The translations under genes and the position numbers were made by a program. Positions 34,802-44,318 of a stretch of DNA of 64,000 bases are shown here, piece by piece. The DNA is from an uncultured Prevotellaceae bacterium. Its GTDB lineage: Bacteria > Bacteroidota > Bacteroidia > Bacteroidales > Bacteroidaceae. The number at the start of each line of letters is the position of its first letter. Position 1 is the stretch's first letter. The DNA lies in NCBI GenBank assembly GCA_900318775.1, contig ONLY01000004.1:62001-126000 (forward strand), given 5' to 3'. The notes beneath the pieces are model-generated. The model had not been told where the DNA came from and did no database searches. It worked only from the letters and a program-made list of their open reading frames with translations.

Positions 34802-37564
34802 ATGAAGAAACTGATACTGACCATCACGGCACTAACCCTACCTTTATGGGCTGCAAATGCGCAGACAGGGGCAGACTACATGAAGGCTTTTAAGAAAGCG
34901 GATATGAACATTCCCTTCGACGTAACAGCAGAGGGAAAGTCCTTTCGTGTCAAGTGGGGCATGGACACCGCTTGGAACTGGGATTTCAATGTCAACAAGG
35001 GTATTGCCCATATTGGCAAGGGAAACTTTGAGACAGGACGCATCTCGTTCCAACCAACCGAGGCAGTGATTGACAGAGGCAACGGCATTTACGAACTGAC
35101 TGACAAACAGAAATCGGCATTAAGAAGTCGCTGCAATAACATCCTGATGACTGGCTGCAACAAAGTGTCCATCAACAACGACCAAGAAGATGCCTTGAAC
35201 AAGGAGAACGGCAACTACGAGAAATACCAATCCATCTATCTGAACAAGCCAGAGGCTTGGTACAAGCTCATCAAAGCCAGTGTGGCCTATGCCAAGGAAT
35301 GCGGTGTGGACGTGGTGAGCATCTCACCTTTCAACGAACCGGACTATGGCGGATGGGGACAAGGCACCAAGGACAGCATGAAAGAGATTTGCCGCCTGAT
35401 TAAGGCAGACCCCTATTTCGACAACATACGCGTATGTGCCGGCAACACACTCAACTGTGACTATGCTTTGGAGTGGTACAACCATTGTCTCGACTACATT
35501 GACGAAGGCAACACGCACCAGCTAGCTGGCTCGTTTGACAACTATGCCAATTTTTTCAAGAAGGTGAAAGCAGACGGCAACGTGGCTACGGCAGACGAAT
35601 TGCACAATGTTGGCGAGGCCATTGTCGGTGTAGAATATGGCATGGAGACAGGCATCTGGTGGGGATTCCACGCAAAGGCTCGCGGACAGTTCTGCCTGGA
35701 CTCCAACGAAGGTGTACGTTTGGGCTATGGCGAGAACAGACCTGCATGGACCAGCGGTGCTGTATATCGCAATGACAAGACAGGAGAAGTGCACGGCTAC
35801 TTCGGTTCATCTGAGCGCCAGGCACTTGCATCATCCTTTGCCTATATCAGCAAAGGAAAAGATGTTTTCTTCAACGGCTACGGACCTACTCGCATGTATG
35901 TCTATGACGTGCCCGGCGGCAAGAAGGGAGACTATCAGGCTAGCACACAAATCAATGCAGAACGTCTGTTCGACATCACTTGGGGCGAGGATGTTGCTCC
36001 TAGCACAATTGATGGCACCTATCAAATCATGAATGCTTCCAGCAAGAAGATGCTGACCTACAACGGCACCAGCAATGTGCAGAGTTCAAACCGCAAGACG
36101 TCCGGCACCACACAGCAGTGGAAGGTTTACCCTGGCTATACTAGTCTGGATATCTCGTATTGGTTCATCGACAACGTGGCAACCAATACGACGAAGGTCA
36201 ACTTGAACGTGTTGAACAACAACTTGAATTCGGGCGCTGGCGTCATTTGCTGGGATGCCGGCCACGGTGATGTGGAGCAATGGTATCTGAAATATGCAAA
36301 GGATGGTTATTACTACATCATCAGCTGCTTGTCTAACAAATACCTCTACTGCAGCAGTGTAACTTCTGGCACCAATGTCACCTTGCGATCGGCTCCGGCC
36401 AGCAACATCACTAACGCTGAACTGAAGAAGTATCTGTGGCGTTTCCAGCCCATCGATTCGAAAGCCGAAGTTGTAGCTCCTGCTGCACCTACGCAGCTGA
36501 GGGCGGTGCAGCGCAGCAGCAGCATCGAACTGTCTTGGACGGCTCCGACCGACGAGGATCTGAACAGTTACACCATTTTGCGCGGTGTGGAGACCGAGAG
36601 TGGCACCGAATGGAACACGATTGGTCGTAACGTCACGGTGACTACATTTTTTGACAATACAGTCACAGCTGGCAACAAGTATCTATATAAGGTGATAGCC
36701 GTCGACTATGCAGGCAACCGCTCTAAAGCCTCTGAGCCTATTCAAGCCGCTCCGCTACAGGAAAAGGCTCTCATTTGCCAATTACAGTTTGACGACAACT
36801 TAACGGACAACTCGGCCAACCGTATAGACCTGTCTTTCTATGGCACTCCCAGCTATTCTTCCACAAAGAACTCTGGCACCAAGAGTTTGAACCTCTCAGG
36901 AGCAAGCTACGCCATGCTGCCTTATGCCGCAGCCCATCAGGACGAAATAACGATTGCCACATGGGTGCGCTGGAACACCAATGGCAACAACTGGCAACGC
37001 CTCTTCGACTTCGGAAACGGAGAAGATCAATATATGTTCTTCACTCCCAGTAACGGTTCACAGATGCGTTTCGTGATGAAGGACGGAGGTGAAGAGCAGA
37101 TTCTCACAAATAACAAGAAACTCCCCACAACCAGTTGGAAGCACATCGCCATCACCTTGAAGCCTATTGGCGACAAAGTACAGGCCATCCTCTACATTGA
37201 CGGTATAAACGTGGCTGAAAGCAATGACTTCACCATCAAGTTATCCGACATCGCTCCATCCCTATGTTACATTGGACGTTCCATGTTCCCTGCCGACCCG
37301 CTCTTCAATGGCCGCATCGATGACTTTCGAATTTACAACTACGCCCTCACTGCTGACGAGATTGCCAGCGTGATGGAAGATCGCGACGAATTGTCAAAGG
37401 ATTTGAGCGACCACTCTGAAGAAGCTATACCAACAGACATCAACGACCTCAAACCAGCACCTTCAAATCAGTCCCATAACTGGTACGACCTCAACGGAAG
37501 ACGCGCAGAGAAGAGCCAGAAAGGCATTCTCATTCAGGCTGGCAAGAAAAAGCTGAAATGGTAA
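34802..37564 (+). CDS. Large secreted GH30-like glycoside hydrolase with ricin-type, FN3 and LamG-like modules
   Basis: A 920-residue protein with a signal peptide (KKLILTITALTLPLWAANA). A clan GH-A barrel (about 25-400) has the acid/base candidate Glu179 in ISPFNEPDYGGWGQG and a nucleophile candidate Glu278 in VGVEYGMETG. Next are a ricin-B/CBM13-like domain (about 400-550, GTYQIMNASSKKML), an FN3 domain (about 560-650) and a LamG/jelly-roll domain (about 655-860), then the YDLNGRRAEKSQKGILI tail. GH30 is the nearest family I recognise, possibly a glucuronoxylanase or galactanase, but this is not certain. No TAnnTTTG box precedes it. The regulator gene follows after 7 bases. Confidence 0.75.
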   Translation: MKKLILTITALTLPLWAANAQTGADYMKAFKKADMNIPFDVTAEGKSFRVKWGMDTAWNWDFNVNKGIAHIGKGNFETGRISFQPTEAVIDRGNGIYELTDKQKSALRSRCNNILMTGCNKVSINNDQEDALNKENGNYEKYQSIYLNKPEAWYKLIKASVAYAKECGVDVVSISPFNEPDYGGWGQGTKDSMKEICRLIKADPYFDNIRVCAGNTLNCDYALEWYNHCLDYIDEGNTHQLAGSFDNYANFFKKVKADGNVATADELHNVGEAIVGVEYGMETGIWWGFHAKARGQFCLDSNEGVRLGYGENRPAWTSGAVYRNDKTGEVHGYFGSSERQALASSFAYISKGKDVFFNGYGPTRMYVYDVPGGKKGDYQASTQINAERLFDITWGEDVAPSTIDGTYQIMNASSKKMLTYNGTSNVQSSNRKTSGTTQQWKVYPGYTSLDISYWFIDNVATNTTKVNLNVLNNNLNSGAGVICWDAGHGDVEQWYLKYAKDGYYYIISCLSNKYLYCSSVTSGTNVTLRSAPASNITNAELKKYLWRFQPIDSKAEVVAPAAPTQLRAVQRSSSIELSWTAPTDEDLNSYTILRGVETESGTEWNTIGRNVTVTTFFDNTVTAGNKYLYKVIAVDYAGNRSKASEPIQAAPLQEKALICQLQFDDNLTDNSANRIDLSFYGTPSYSSTKNSGTKSLNLSGASYAMLPYAAAHQDEITIATWVRWNTNGNNWQRLFDFGNGEDQYMFFTPSNGSQMRFVMKDGGEEQILTNNKKLPTTSWKHIAITLKPIGDKVQAILYIDGINVAESNDFTIKLSDIAPSLCYIGRSMFPADPLFNGRIDDFRIYNYALTADEIASVMEDRDELSKDLSDHSEEAIPTDINDLKPAPSNQSHNWYDLNGRRAEKSQKGILIQAGKKKLKW

Positions 37565-37571
37565 CATTCTT

Positions 37572-38993
37572 ATGCGAAGGACACTCACACATATCATCGG
37601 GCTGTTGTGCACCATTTATTGCTGTGCACAACAGCCTGTTTTTGTCCCTATCGACACCTCGAAAGGACTGAGTGACAACTTCGTTCTACACATCATTCAA
37701 CTGCACGATGGGCGCATAGCTGCCACTACCCCGAGCAGCATTGACCTGTGGAACGGACATTCCTTCTTGCATATTGCCAAGGATAGCACTACCGCGATTC
37801 CGCTGCCAGGCTACAAGGGGGCATATCACGTTTATACCGACAAAAAGAACCGCTTGTGGGTAAAAGACTATCAACGTCTGTGGTGCTACAGCGCCGACCT
37901 CACTCTACAACCAGACTGCTTGCCTGACAGCGCAAACGATGTGTTCGTGGACGATGACGGCGAAGTGTTCTTTGTGCATCAAGACACAACAGACATGCTA
38001 CTTGACCTCAAGACGCTTGAGGGACGCCTCTACCGTTTCTATGCCAGCGGGCATGTGCGCTGTAGCCAAGGCGGAAAAGAGCTGTATGCTATCAGAGCTC
38101 CGCTCGACTCCACCGCCATTACATCGCTTGTCATCACTGATACACTCCGCAAGAAATTCTACCAGTTGGTGGACCAGCGCCTTTGTCTTGAATTCGACCC
38201 TCAACAGCGCCGCTGGGTGGAAATATTCCGTTCGAAGCTGCTCCACACTATCTCACAGACCAGTGCAAACACCGCTCTCATCGTCAGCCATGACGGGATA
38301 TGGGAAGTGGACCTCAACTCCCGGCATGTAAGCCCCATCAACCAAGTTACACTAGCTGACGGCTCCTACATATCGTCCAGCCGACTGAATACCATCTGCA
38401 CAGATAAAGAAGGCAACATCTGGATAGGCTCTTACGACCACGGACTGTTGCAAGGCTGCGCTGTTACTACTTCTATCGCTGAGAAAGCAAGCTGGTGGAT
38501 TATCATTATACTCATTTTGATTGGCACGGGCATCATCGTGACAATAATTCGAAGGAAACAGCATCAAAAAACAAAGAATGGTCTGCAAGACCAAAGATTA
38601 GAGACCAATTGCCAATTGCCGATTCCAGACACTCAACTTTCAACCACTGAAGAAGCCTTTATACAACGAGCCACAGCCTTAGTGGAAGAGCATCTCGCTA
38701 CGACCAACTACACGGTGGAGCGCTTGGCGCAAGACCTCTGCATGGACCGAACCGGTCTCTACAAAAAAATGATGGCTATGCTGGGCAAGACACCTACTGT
38801 CTTCATCCGCAGCATCAAAGAGAACCGAGCTGTTCAACTTATCCAAGAAGGCAAGCTCACAATGACCGAAGTGGCAGAACAGACGGGCTTTAGCTCTGCC
38901 TCCTACATGGCAAAATGCTTCCAAGAAGATCTTGGCCACAAACCTGCTGAATACAGGGCGAATCAACCAGAGTGCTCTGTTGAATCAACATGA
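37572..38993 (+). CDS. Membrane-spanning propeller/AraC regulator without a kinase
   Basis: A 473-residue protein. After a signal sequence, a periplasmic region with beta-propeller repeats like those of hybrid two-component systems runs to about 305 (KGLSDNFVLHIIQLHDGRIA, then KEGNIWIGSYDHGL). One membrane helix (SWWIIIILILIGTGIIVTII) and a cytoplasmic AraC-type helix-turn-helix near 370-465 (VERLAQDLCMDRTGLYKKM, VAEQTGFSSASYMAKCF) follow. HisKA, HATPase and receiver domains are absent. It would signal by conformational change across the membrane. It is probably co-transcribed with the GH30-like gene. Its last codons contain the first of four AATCAAC boxes preceding the GH31 gene. Confidence 0.87.
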   Translation: MRRTLTHIIGLLCTIYCCAQQPVFVPIDTSKGLSDNFVLHIIQLHDGRIAATTPSSIDLWNGHSFLHIAKDSTTAIPLPGYKGAYHVYTDKKNRLWVKDYQRLWCYSADLTLQPDCLPDSANDVFVDDDGEVFFVHQDTTDMLLDLKTLEGRLYRFYASGHVRCSQGGKELYAIRAPLDSTAITSLVITDTLRKKFYQLVDQRLCLEFDPQQRRWVEIFRSKLLHTISQTSANTALIVSHDGIWEVDLNSRHVSPINQVTLADGSYISSSRLNTICTDKEGNIWIGSYDHGLLQGCAVTTSIAEKASWWIIIILILIGTGIIVTIIRRKQHQKTKNGLQDQRLETNCQLPIPDTQLSTTEEAFIQRATALVEEHLATTNYTVERLAQDLCMDRTGLYKKMMAMLGKTPTVFIRSIKENRAVQLIQEGKLTMTEVAEQTGFSSASYMAKCFQEDLGHKPAEYRANQPECSVEST

Positions 38994-39048
38994 GTGGTGC
39001 GCCAAATCAACTATACTACCCTGTTGAATCAACCATGATATTCCCTTC
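38961..39048 (+). promoter_or_regulatory. Four-fold 22-bp operator repeat in front of the GH31 gene
   Basis: AATCAAC occurs at 38961, 38983, 39005 and 39027, exactly 22 bp apart. Units 1 and 3 also end in CTGTTG, immediately before the next AATCAAC. The array starts in the 3' end of the regulator gene and ends where the -33 element of the GH31 promoter would be. An AraC-type activator would fit such same-face tandem sites. Binding is inferred. Confidence 0.8.
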
Positions 39049-39065
39049 CCTTTATAAAAAGGACG

Positions 39066-39073
39066 TACCTTTG
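39066..39073 (+). promoter_or_regulatory. Promoter -7 box for the GH31 gene
   Basis: TACCTTTG followed by CA, 35 bases before the ATG at 39108. No TTTG is found at -33; the last AATCAAC unit is there instead. Confidence 0.7.
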
Positions 39074-39107
39074 CATCAACAAAAACTTCTAACCAATAAA
39101 CCAACGT

Positions 39108-41486
39108 ATGAAAAGAACAATTCTGCTACCATTCGTAGCTCTGCTCTCCTCAGTCACCCTTGCACAGACCGTGGAATTCTACACACCACGCACTGTGCGC
39201 ATCGTGAAAGAGAACGGGCAATCCAATGAGAAAAAATCACTCGTAGTGATAGCATCACCCCAGAAAGTGAAGGTGAGCCAATCACAGCAAAACGGTGCCA
39301 CCATCTACAAGTCTTCAGCACTTATAGTCACCGTCAAGGACGGCTCTGTCTCATTCGCAGATGCCAAGGGGACTCCTCTTACGTCCGAAGGGAGCTGGGG
39401 CTTTCAAGCTATTACTGACGGACCAGACAAAGGTTCTTGCAAAGTCAAGCAGTCCTGGAACGTCGAGGCCGATGAAGGCATCTATGGCGTAGGTCTCCTC
39501 CAAAACGGCAAAATGAGCCAGCGAGGCGAAAACCGCCGTATGGAGCAGAACAACCTTGAAGATTATGCCCACTTCTACCAAACCATCAAGGGCTATGGCA
39601 TCTATTGGGACAACTACTCACCCACTCGCCTTGTCACCCCTGCAGAAGGACAGGCAGGCCAAGTGGAGCTCGAGTCTGAAGTAGGCAACATGGTTGACTA
39701 CTACTTTATTTATGGCGGTGATGCCGATGGTGTGATAGCCGAGATGCGCCATCTCTCAGGTTCCGTGCCTATGATGCCACTCTGGACTTATGGCTTCCAC
39801 CAGTCACGTGAACGCTATAAAACACAACAGGAACTGCTAGAAGTGGTGCACAAATACCGTAACCTGAAGATTCCGTTTGATGGCATCATCCAAGACTGGC
39901 AGTATTGGGGCAGCAACTACAACTGGAACGCGATGGAGTTTCTCAATCCTGATTTCGACCGCGCACAGCAAATGATTGACGAAGTGCACAAGCAGAATGC
40001 GCACATGAGCATCTCCATCTGGGCCTCTTTCGGTCCCGAGACTAAAGGCTACAAAGAGCTGAAGGAGAAAGGGCACCTTTTCACCTTCGAGACATGGCCC
40101 CAAAGCGGTCTGCCACAGTGGCCACCACGCATGGACTACCCTAGCGGTGTGCGCGTCTACGACCCGTTCAGCGCTGAAGCCCGCGACATCTACTGGAAGA
40201 ATCTCTCACGCCTTCACCAAATGGGCATTGATGCATGGTGGATGGACTCTACCGACCCAGACCATCACAGCTATAAGGACAGCGACCTTGACCAGCCCAG
40301 CGCTATGGGCTCCTACCGCAGCGTGCGCAATGCTTTCCCTCTTATGACTGTAGGCGGCGTGTATGACCACCAGCGTGCCGTGGACAGCACCAAACGTGTG
40401 TTCATCCTCACTCGCTCTTACTTTGCCGGCCAGCAGCGCTACGGAGCCAACACATGGAGCGGTGATATCGGTTCCTCATGGGAAAGCCTGCGCAAGCAAG
40501 TGCCCATCTGCCTGAACTACACGCTCACTGCCAACCCACATGTCAATGCAGACATTGGCGGCTTCTTCGCAAATTCTTACAATACACAAGGCTTCAACTC
40601 CGCCACACGCAATCCACAATACCAAGAGCTCTACACCCGTTGGATGCAGTTTGGAGCCTTCACACCCATGATGCGCAGTCATGGCACCGAAGTCTACCGC
40701 GAGCTCTACTACTACGGCAAACCTGGTGAACCCGTCTATGACGCCCTCGTTGATGCCGTCAAGCTCCGCTACCGCTTCCTGCCCTACATCTACAGCCAGT
40801 CATGGCAGGTGACCAAGCACAACGACTCCTTCATGCGAGCTCTTTTCATGGACTTCAAGGCTGACAAGCAGACCTGGAACAACAACCGTGAGTATATGTT
40901 CGGACACAACGTTCTCGTCTGCCCTGTCATCGATCCTCTCTACACCACAGAGAAGATTGTGCGCACTGACCCCATGTCAGGCTGGGACAAGAAAGAAGGC
41001 AAACGCGAAGACTACGCACCCGTGGATTGGAATGCTGCGAAGACTTACAACGTCTATCTACCTGCAGGCACCAAGTGGTACGACTACTGGACCAACACTC
41101 TGCTTGACGGTGGTCAAACCATAGCCGCAGCAGCTCCCCTCAGCCACTCGCCACTCTACATCAAGGCGGGCAGCATCCTGCCACTAGGCCCCGATGTGCA
41201 GTATGCCAACGAGAACCAATATGACAACCTCGAGCTGCTTGTCTATCCTGGTGCCAATGCTTCCTTCACCCTCTACGAAGACGAAGGTGACAACTACAAT
41301 TACGAGAAGGGACAGTACAGCACCATTCCACTTACATGGAATGACAAAGCCAAGACCCTCACCATCGGAAAGCGTTCTGGTTCCTTCAAGGGAATGAAGA
41401 CTACACGCACATTCAAAGTGAAGTTCACCGATGGCACAGAGAAGACTGTCACATACACAGGCAAGGCCCTCAACATAAAGAAGTAA
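39108..41486 (+). CDS. Secreted GH31 alpha-glycosidase (alpha-glucosidase or alpha-xylosidase)
   Basis: A 792-residue enzyme with a signal peptide (ILLPFVALLSSVTLAQ). The N-terminal beta domain (about 25-210) leads into the GH31 barrel with nucleophile Asp380 in WWMDSTDPD and acid/base Asp453 in WSGDIGSSWE, then C-terminal beta domains. Context with GH10 and GH51 enzymes favours alpha-xylosidase activity on xyloglucan-type oligosaccharides, but alpha-glucosidase cannot be excluded. It has its own promoter behind a four-fold operator array, and the adjoining upstream gene is its likely regulator. Confidence 0.9.
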   Translation: MKRTILLPFVALLSSVTLAQTVEFYTPRTVRIVKENGQSNEKKSLVVIASPQKVKVSQSQQNGATIYKSSALIVTVKDGSVSFADAKGTPLTSEGSWGFQAITDGPDKGSCKVKQSWNVEADEGIYGVGLLQNGKMSQRGENRRMEQNNLEDYAHFYQTIKGYGIYWDNYSPTRLVTPAEGQAGQVELESEVGNMVDYYFIYGGDADGVIAEMRHLSGSVPMMPLWTYGFHQSRERYKTQQELLEVVHKYRNLKIPFDGIIQDWQYWGSNYNWNAMEFLNPDFDRAQQMIDEVHKQNAHMSISIWASFGPETKGYKELKEKGHLFTFETWPQSGLPQWPPRMDYPSGVRVYDPFSAEARDIYWKNLSRLHQMGIDAWWMDSTDPDHHSYKDSDLDQPSAMGSYRSVRNAFPLMTVGGVYDHQRAVDSTKRVFILTRSYFAGQQRYGANTWSGDIGSSWESLRKQVPICLNYTLTANPHVNADIGGFFANSYNTQGFNSATRNPQYQELYTRWMQFGAFTPMMRSHGTEVYRELYYYGKPGEPVYDALVDAVKLRYRFLPYIYSQSWQVTKHNDSFMRALFMDFKADKQTWNNNREYMFGHNVLVCPVIDPLYTTEKIVRTDPMSGWDKKEGKREDYAPVDWNAAKTYNVYLPAGTKWYDYWTNTLLDGGQTIAAAAPLSHSPLYIKAGSILPLGPDVQYANENQYDNLELLVYPGANASFTLYEDEGDNYNYEKGQYSTIPLTWNDKAKTLTIGKRSGSFKGMKTTRTFKVKFTDGTEKTVTYTGKALNIKK

Positions 41487-41570
41487 TCTTCATACTTTCC
41501 TTTAATATCAAAAGCAAGGCAAAAATGCAGAAAAAACAGCCATTTTATTGCTAAAGCTGCATAAAAGCCT

Positions 41571-41609
41571 TAAATTTGCAACCCCATGTTCAATTCCTGA
41601 CATGGGGTT
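41571..41609 (+). promoter_or_regulatory. Promoter box and 5' leader hairpin of the TMEM43-like gene
   Basis: TAAATTTG (41571-41578) is followed at once by a hairpin, CAACCCCATGT with ACATGGGGTTG (11 bp, 9-base loop) at 41579-41609. The start codon is at 41739, so the leader would be about 155 bases and begin with this stem. Confidence 0.5.
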
Positions 41610-41738
41610 GCTTCATGATGTGGCAATCCGAGACGGTTGAGTCGTCACCCCCAACTCCGGATCAATCAAAAGGCGTTCCTCCACTACCAACAAGCAACGT
41701 TTATCGTCAACTATTAACAGTAAACAATCATAACGTGT

Positions 41739-43223
41739 ATGGCTTATCAAGAAATTAAAACAACAGGCTATGGGACCCGCGTGGGTCGTTCATTCAAGAG
41801 CATTGGTTCAAGCTTTATTCTTTTCTGTGCTGCTACAGTATTGCTGTGGTGGAATGAAGGGAATGCTGTCAAAACAGAAAAGATGCTCTCCGAGGCAGAG
41901 GGTGCCTATGTGGAAATGGAGAATCCCAACAAGAAAGACGCTTCTTTAGATGGAGAGCTGGTATGCGCCACAGCTTTGGCCACCACTGAAGACTCATTGT
42001 CCGACACTCAGTTTGGCATCGGAGCAAAGGCCATCTCCCTCCAGCGCAAAGTGGAATACTACCAGTGGACAGAGCATGCACAAGAGTCAAGCGAAGACAA
42101 ATTGGGAGGCAAGGAAGTCACCACTACCACATACACCTATACCAAGGAGTGGACTTCAGAGCCCATACAATCAAGCGAATTCAAAGACCCAGCCTATCAG
42201 CAAAAGAATATGGTGCTGACCACTTTCGACGATAGTGACTGGTGGGCTGAGAACGTCAGCTTTGGAGCCTATAAGCTCAATGAGAGCCTCGTACGCCGCA
42301 TCTCTTCCGAAGAGCCTCTGGAACTGGCTATCAGCAATGACTTGCTACAGGCTTTAGACAAACAAACGCTGGTAGCTTACGAGCGCTTTCATGGTCCTGC
42401 CACGCCCAAGACCCCTGGCACAAATCCTCTACCCTCCGCAACCGTTCCCGATTCGGTGAAGGTTTCCAATGACTCAGCCCGAATAGCCAACTATTCCATC
42501 AAAGCCGTTACAGACAGTTTGATGGCTCATGCGGAAAATCAAGTAAGCCTGCAGTACGTGCATCAAGCTGGCAATATGCTTTACATTGGCCTAGTCCCTG
42601 GTGCGCCAGAAGTGGGTGATGTACGTGTGACATGGACCCAAATTGTTCCTGCAAAAGTCACCATTATCTCGCAAGTGGACGGCGACACTTTCAAGCCTTA
42701 CAAAGCCAAGAACGGTATGCGCTTCCAAACCCTTGTGATGGGCAAGAAGGATGCTGCCGACATTTTCGAAAGCGCACACAATTCCAACAATTCCTCCAAG
42801 CATGAGAGGCGTGAGGGATATACCGTTCTTCTTTTATCGCAGCATGATGGTCTTTGGATAGTTTCACACTGCCCCCTGCCACGGACAAAATCCGTTGGGC
42901 CCAATTTCTGGCTCTGGACACTGCGCATAATTGGCATTCTGTTAGTCATCGCCGGCTTGAAAGGCATCTTCGGAATTCTCGAAACACTCTTCAAGGTAGT
43001 ACCCTTCTTGGCAGGCATCGTTGGCTGGGGCATAGGTCTCGTCTGCACAGTTGTCGGAATCGTTTGGTCACTCATCATCATAGCGCTTGCATGGCTTTTC
43101 TACCGCCCATTGCTAGGCATCACCCTCTTAGTGGGCGCTGGTTTCCTCATCTGGATATTCGCATTCAAGGGAAAGGACAAATTAAAGGAATTGATGGCCA
43201 AGAACCCGAAAGCTGAAGAATAA
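41739..43223 (+). CDS. TMEM43-family membrane protein
   Basis: A 494-residue protein with a short cytoplasmic N-terminus, a first helix (FILFCAATVLLWWNEGNAV, residues 28-46) and a large soluble domain (about 50-385). Several C-terminal helices (NFWLWTLRIIGILLVIAGL onward) follow, with a basic/acidic tail KELMAKNPKAEE. WWNEGNA after the first helix and the four-helix end match the TMEM43 (LUMA) family, whose bacterial role is unknown. It is preceded by an unusually long leader with a hairpin. It does not appear linked to the carbohydrate genes on either side. Confidence 0.82.
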   Translation: MAYQEIKTTGYGTRVGRSFKSIGSSFILFCAATVLLWWNEGNAVKTEKMLSEAEGAYVEMENPNKKDASLDGELVCATALATTEDSLSDTQFGIGAKAISLQRKVEYYQWTEHAQESSEDKLGGKEVTTTTYTYTKEWTSEPIQSSEFKDPAYQQKNMVLTTFDDSDWWAENVSFGAYKLNESLVRRISSEEPLELAISNDLLQALDKQTLVAYERFHGPATPKTPGTNPLPSATVPDSVKVSNDSARIANYSIKAVTDSLMAHAENQVSLQYVHQAGNMLYIGLVPGAPEVGDVRVTWTQIVPAKVTIISQVDGDTFKPYKAKNGMRFQTLVMGKKDAADIFESAHNSNNSSKHERREGYTVLLLSQHDGLWIVSHCPLPRTKSVGPNFWLWTLRIIGILLVIAGLKGIFGILETLFKVVPFLAGIVGWGIGLVCTVVGIVWSLIIIALAWLFYRPLLGITLLVGAGFLIWIFAFKGKDKLKELMAKNPKAEE

Positions 43224-43249
43224 GCATAATTCCCAACAATACACTTACA

Positions 43250-43276
43250 TCAGAAAAAGCCAACTCTTTTGGCTTG
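43250..43276 (-). terminator. Terminator of the metallo-hydrolase gene
   Basis: On the minus strand AAGCCAA, AAGAG and TTGGCTT are followed by TTTCTG, about 40 bases beyond the stop at 43313. Confidence 0.6.
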
Positions 43277-43312
43277 AAGTCATCACAAGAAACGAGCAAG
43301 AGAAAAGGCTAC

Positions 43313-44059
43313 TTATTCGTAATGCCTTATCCTCACATCCACCCCTTCGCTCTGAAGTTGCGACGGAAGTGAGCTCACATCGGTCTGCCCGTAATGATAA
43401 GGGAAAAGCACTCGAGGCTTCAGCGTCTTAGCCGCCTTGACCAATTGCTCTGGAGTCATTGTATAAGGCTGGTTGCAAGGCAAGAAGGCAATGTCCACGT
43501 CTTTGATTTTTGACATTTCCGGAATATCCTCCGTGTCGCCAGCAATGTAGATTCGCAATCCATCAAGGTTAAGCAGATAGCCATTGTCCCTACCCTTTGG
43601 ATGGAACTGTGAACGACCCTCTGTCGTGTTGTAGGCAGGCACAGCCTCTACGGTGAAGTCATCGGCCAATCGCAATTTGTCCCCATTGGTCATTGCCTTA
43701 CCTGCACCATACATATCTGCACAACGCTGATTCATGATGAGTTGCGTCTTATCACCCGTCAGCACCTTGATGGCCTCTCGGTCAAAGTGGTCACCATGCT
43801 CATGGGTCACAAAGAGGTAGTCGGCCTTAGGCATCGCTGCATAGTCAATAACCTTGTTGCCCAGTTTCGAGACGGGGTCTATCTCTATTTCACGACCATC
43901 ATACACAATGCGGATACTGGCATGCACCAAGGCATAGAACTTGACAGTCTTTCCGCTCTTTGTTTTGAACACATCCAACTCGTAAGGAGTATCTTGTGCT
44001 TGGGCACATACGGCTGCCAGCCCAAGCAATGCCAACAGGCAAGTCACTATCTTCCTCAT
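43313..44059 (-). CDS. Secreted MBL-fold metallo-hydrolase
   Basis: A 248-residue protein with a signal peptide (IVTCLLALLGLAAVCAQAQ) and the metallo-beta-lactamase fold. The zinc motif is VTHEHGDHFD near 85-94, with further ligands in YIAGDTEDIPE and LFPYHYGQTDV. The shape resembles UlaG/UPF0173-type hydrolases rather than antibiotic beta-lactamases. The substrate is unknown. Promoter box at 44122-44129; triple-palindrome copy 2 lies just upstream of it. Confidence 0.88.
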   Translation of the reverse strand: MRKIVTCLLALLGLAAVCAQAQDTPYELDVFKTKSGKTVKFYALVHASIRIVYDGREIEIDPVSKLGNKVIDYAAMPKADYLFVTHEHGDHFDREAIKVLTGDKTQLIMNQRCADMYGAGKAMTNGDKLRLADDFTVEAVPAYNTTEGRSQFHPKGRDNGYLLNLDGLRIYIAGDTEDIPEMSKIKDVDIAFLPCNQPYTMTPEQLVKAAKTLKPRVLFPYHYGQTDVSSLPSQLQSEGVDVRIRHYE

Positions 44060-44121
44060 TTTTACTAACAGATTTGATGTTACAAGGACAGAAGCAGGTT
44101 CTCACACCTGCATTCACCGCG

Positions 44122-44129
44122 CAAAAATA
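44122..44129 (-). promoter_or_regulatory. Promoter -7 box for the metallo-hydrolase gene
   Basis: TATTTTTG followed by CG on the minus strand, 63 bases before the ATG at 44059. Confidence 0.5.
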
Positions 44130-44253
44130 GGAAGAAAGGACGAAATGACAAAAAAGACATATACGAAAGTGGCAATACTCACCCCTTTTTCAAGAAGAAG
44201 CACCACTTCTACATTGAAAGACATCCTGAGGACATGTCTCCACAACCTCTAAA

Positions 44254-44318
44254 TCGACATCGTCGACATCGATTGACCGACATCGTCGACATCGGTCAAC
44301 CGACGTCGACGATGTCGG
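44254..44318. repeat. Triple-palindrome element, copy 2
   Basis: Three 19-bp near-palindromes start at 44254, 44277 and 44300 (23-bp period; spacers TTGA and TCAA). Unit 3 is CCGACGTCGACGATGTCGG, identical to unit 3 of copy 1 at 2683. Flanks CAACCTCTAAA and TTTTGTAGCACAA are related to the other copies. It begins 18 bases past the stop of the large regulator gene on the minus strand. Confidence 0.85.

Noticed and set aside
41579-41610. tRNA-like GTTCAATTCC loop
   Set aside because: Only one stem-loop is present; no acceptor, D or anticodon arm can be folded around it.
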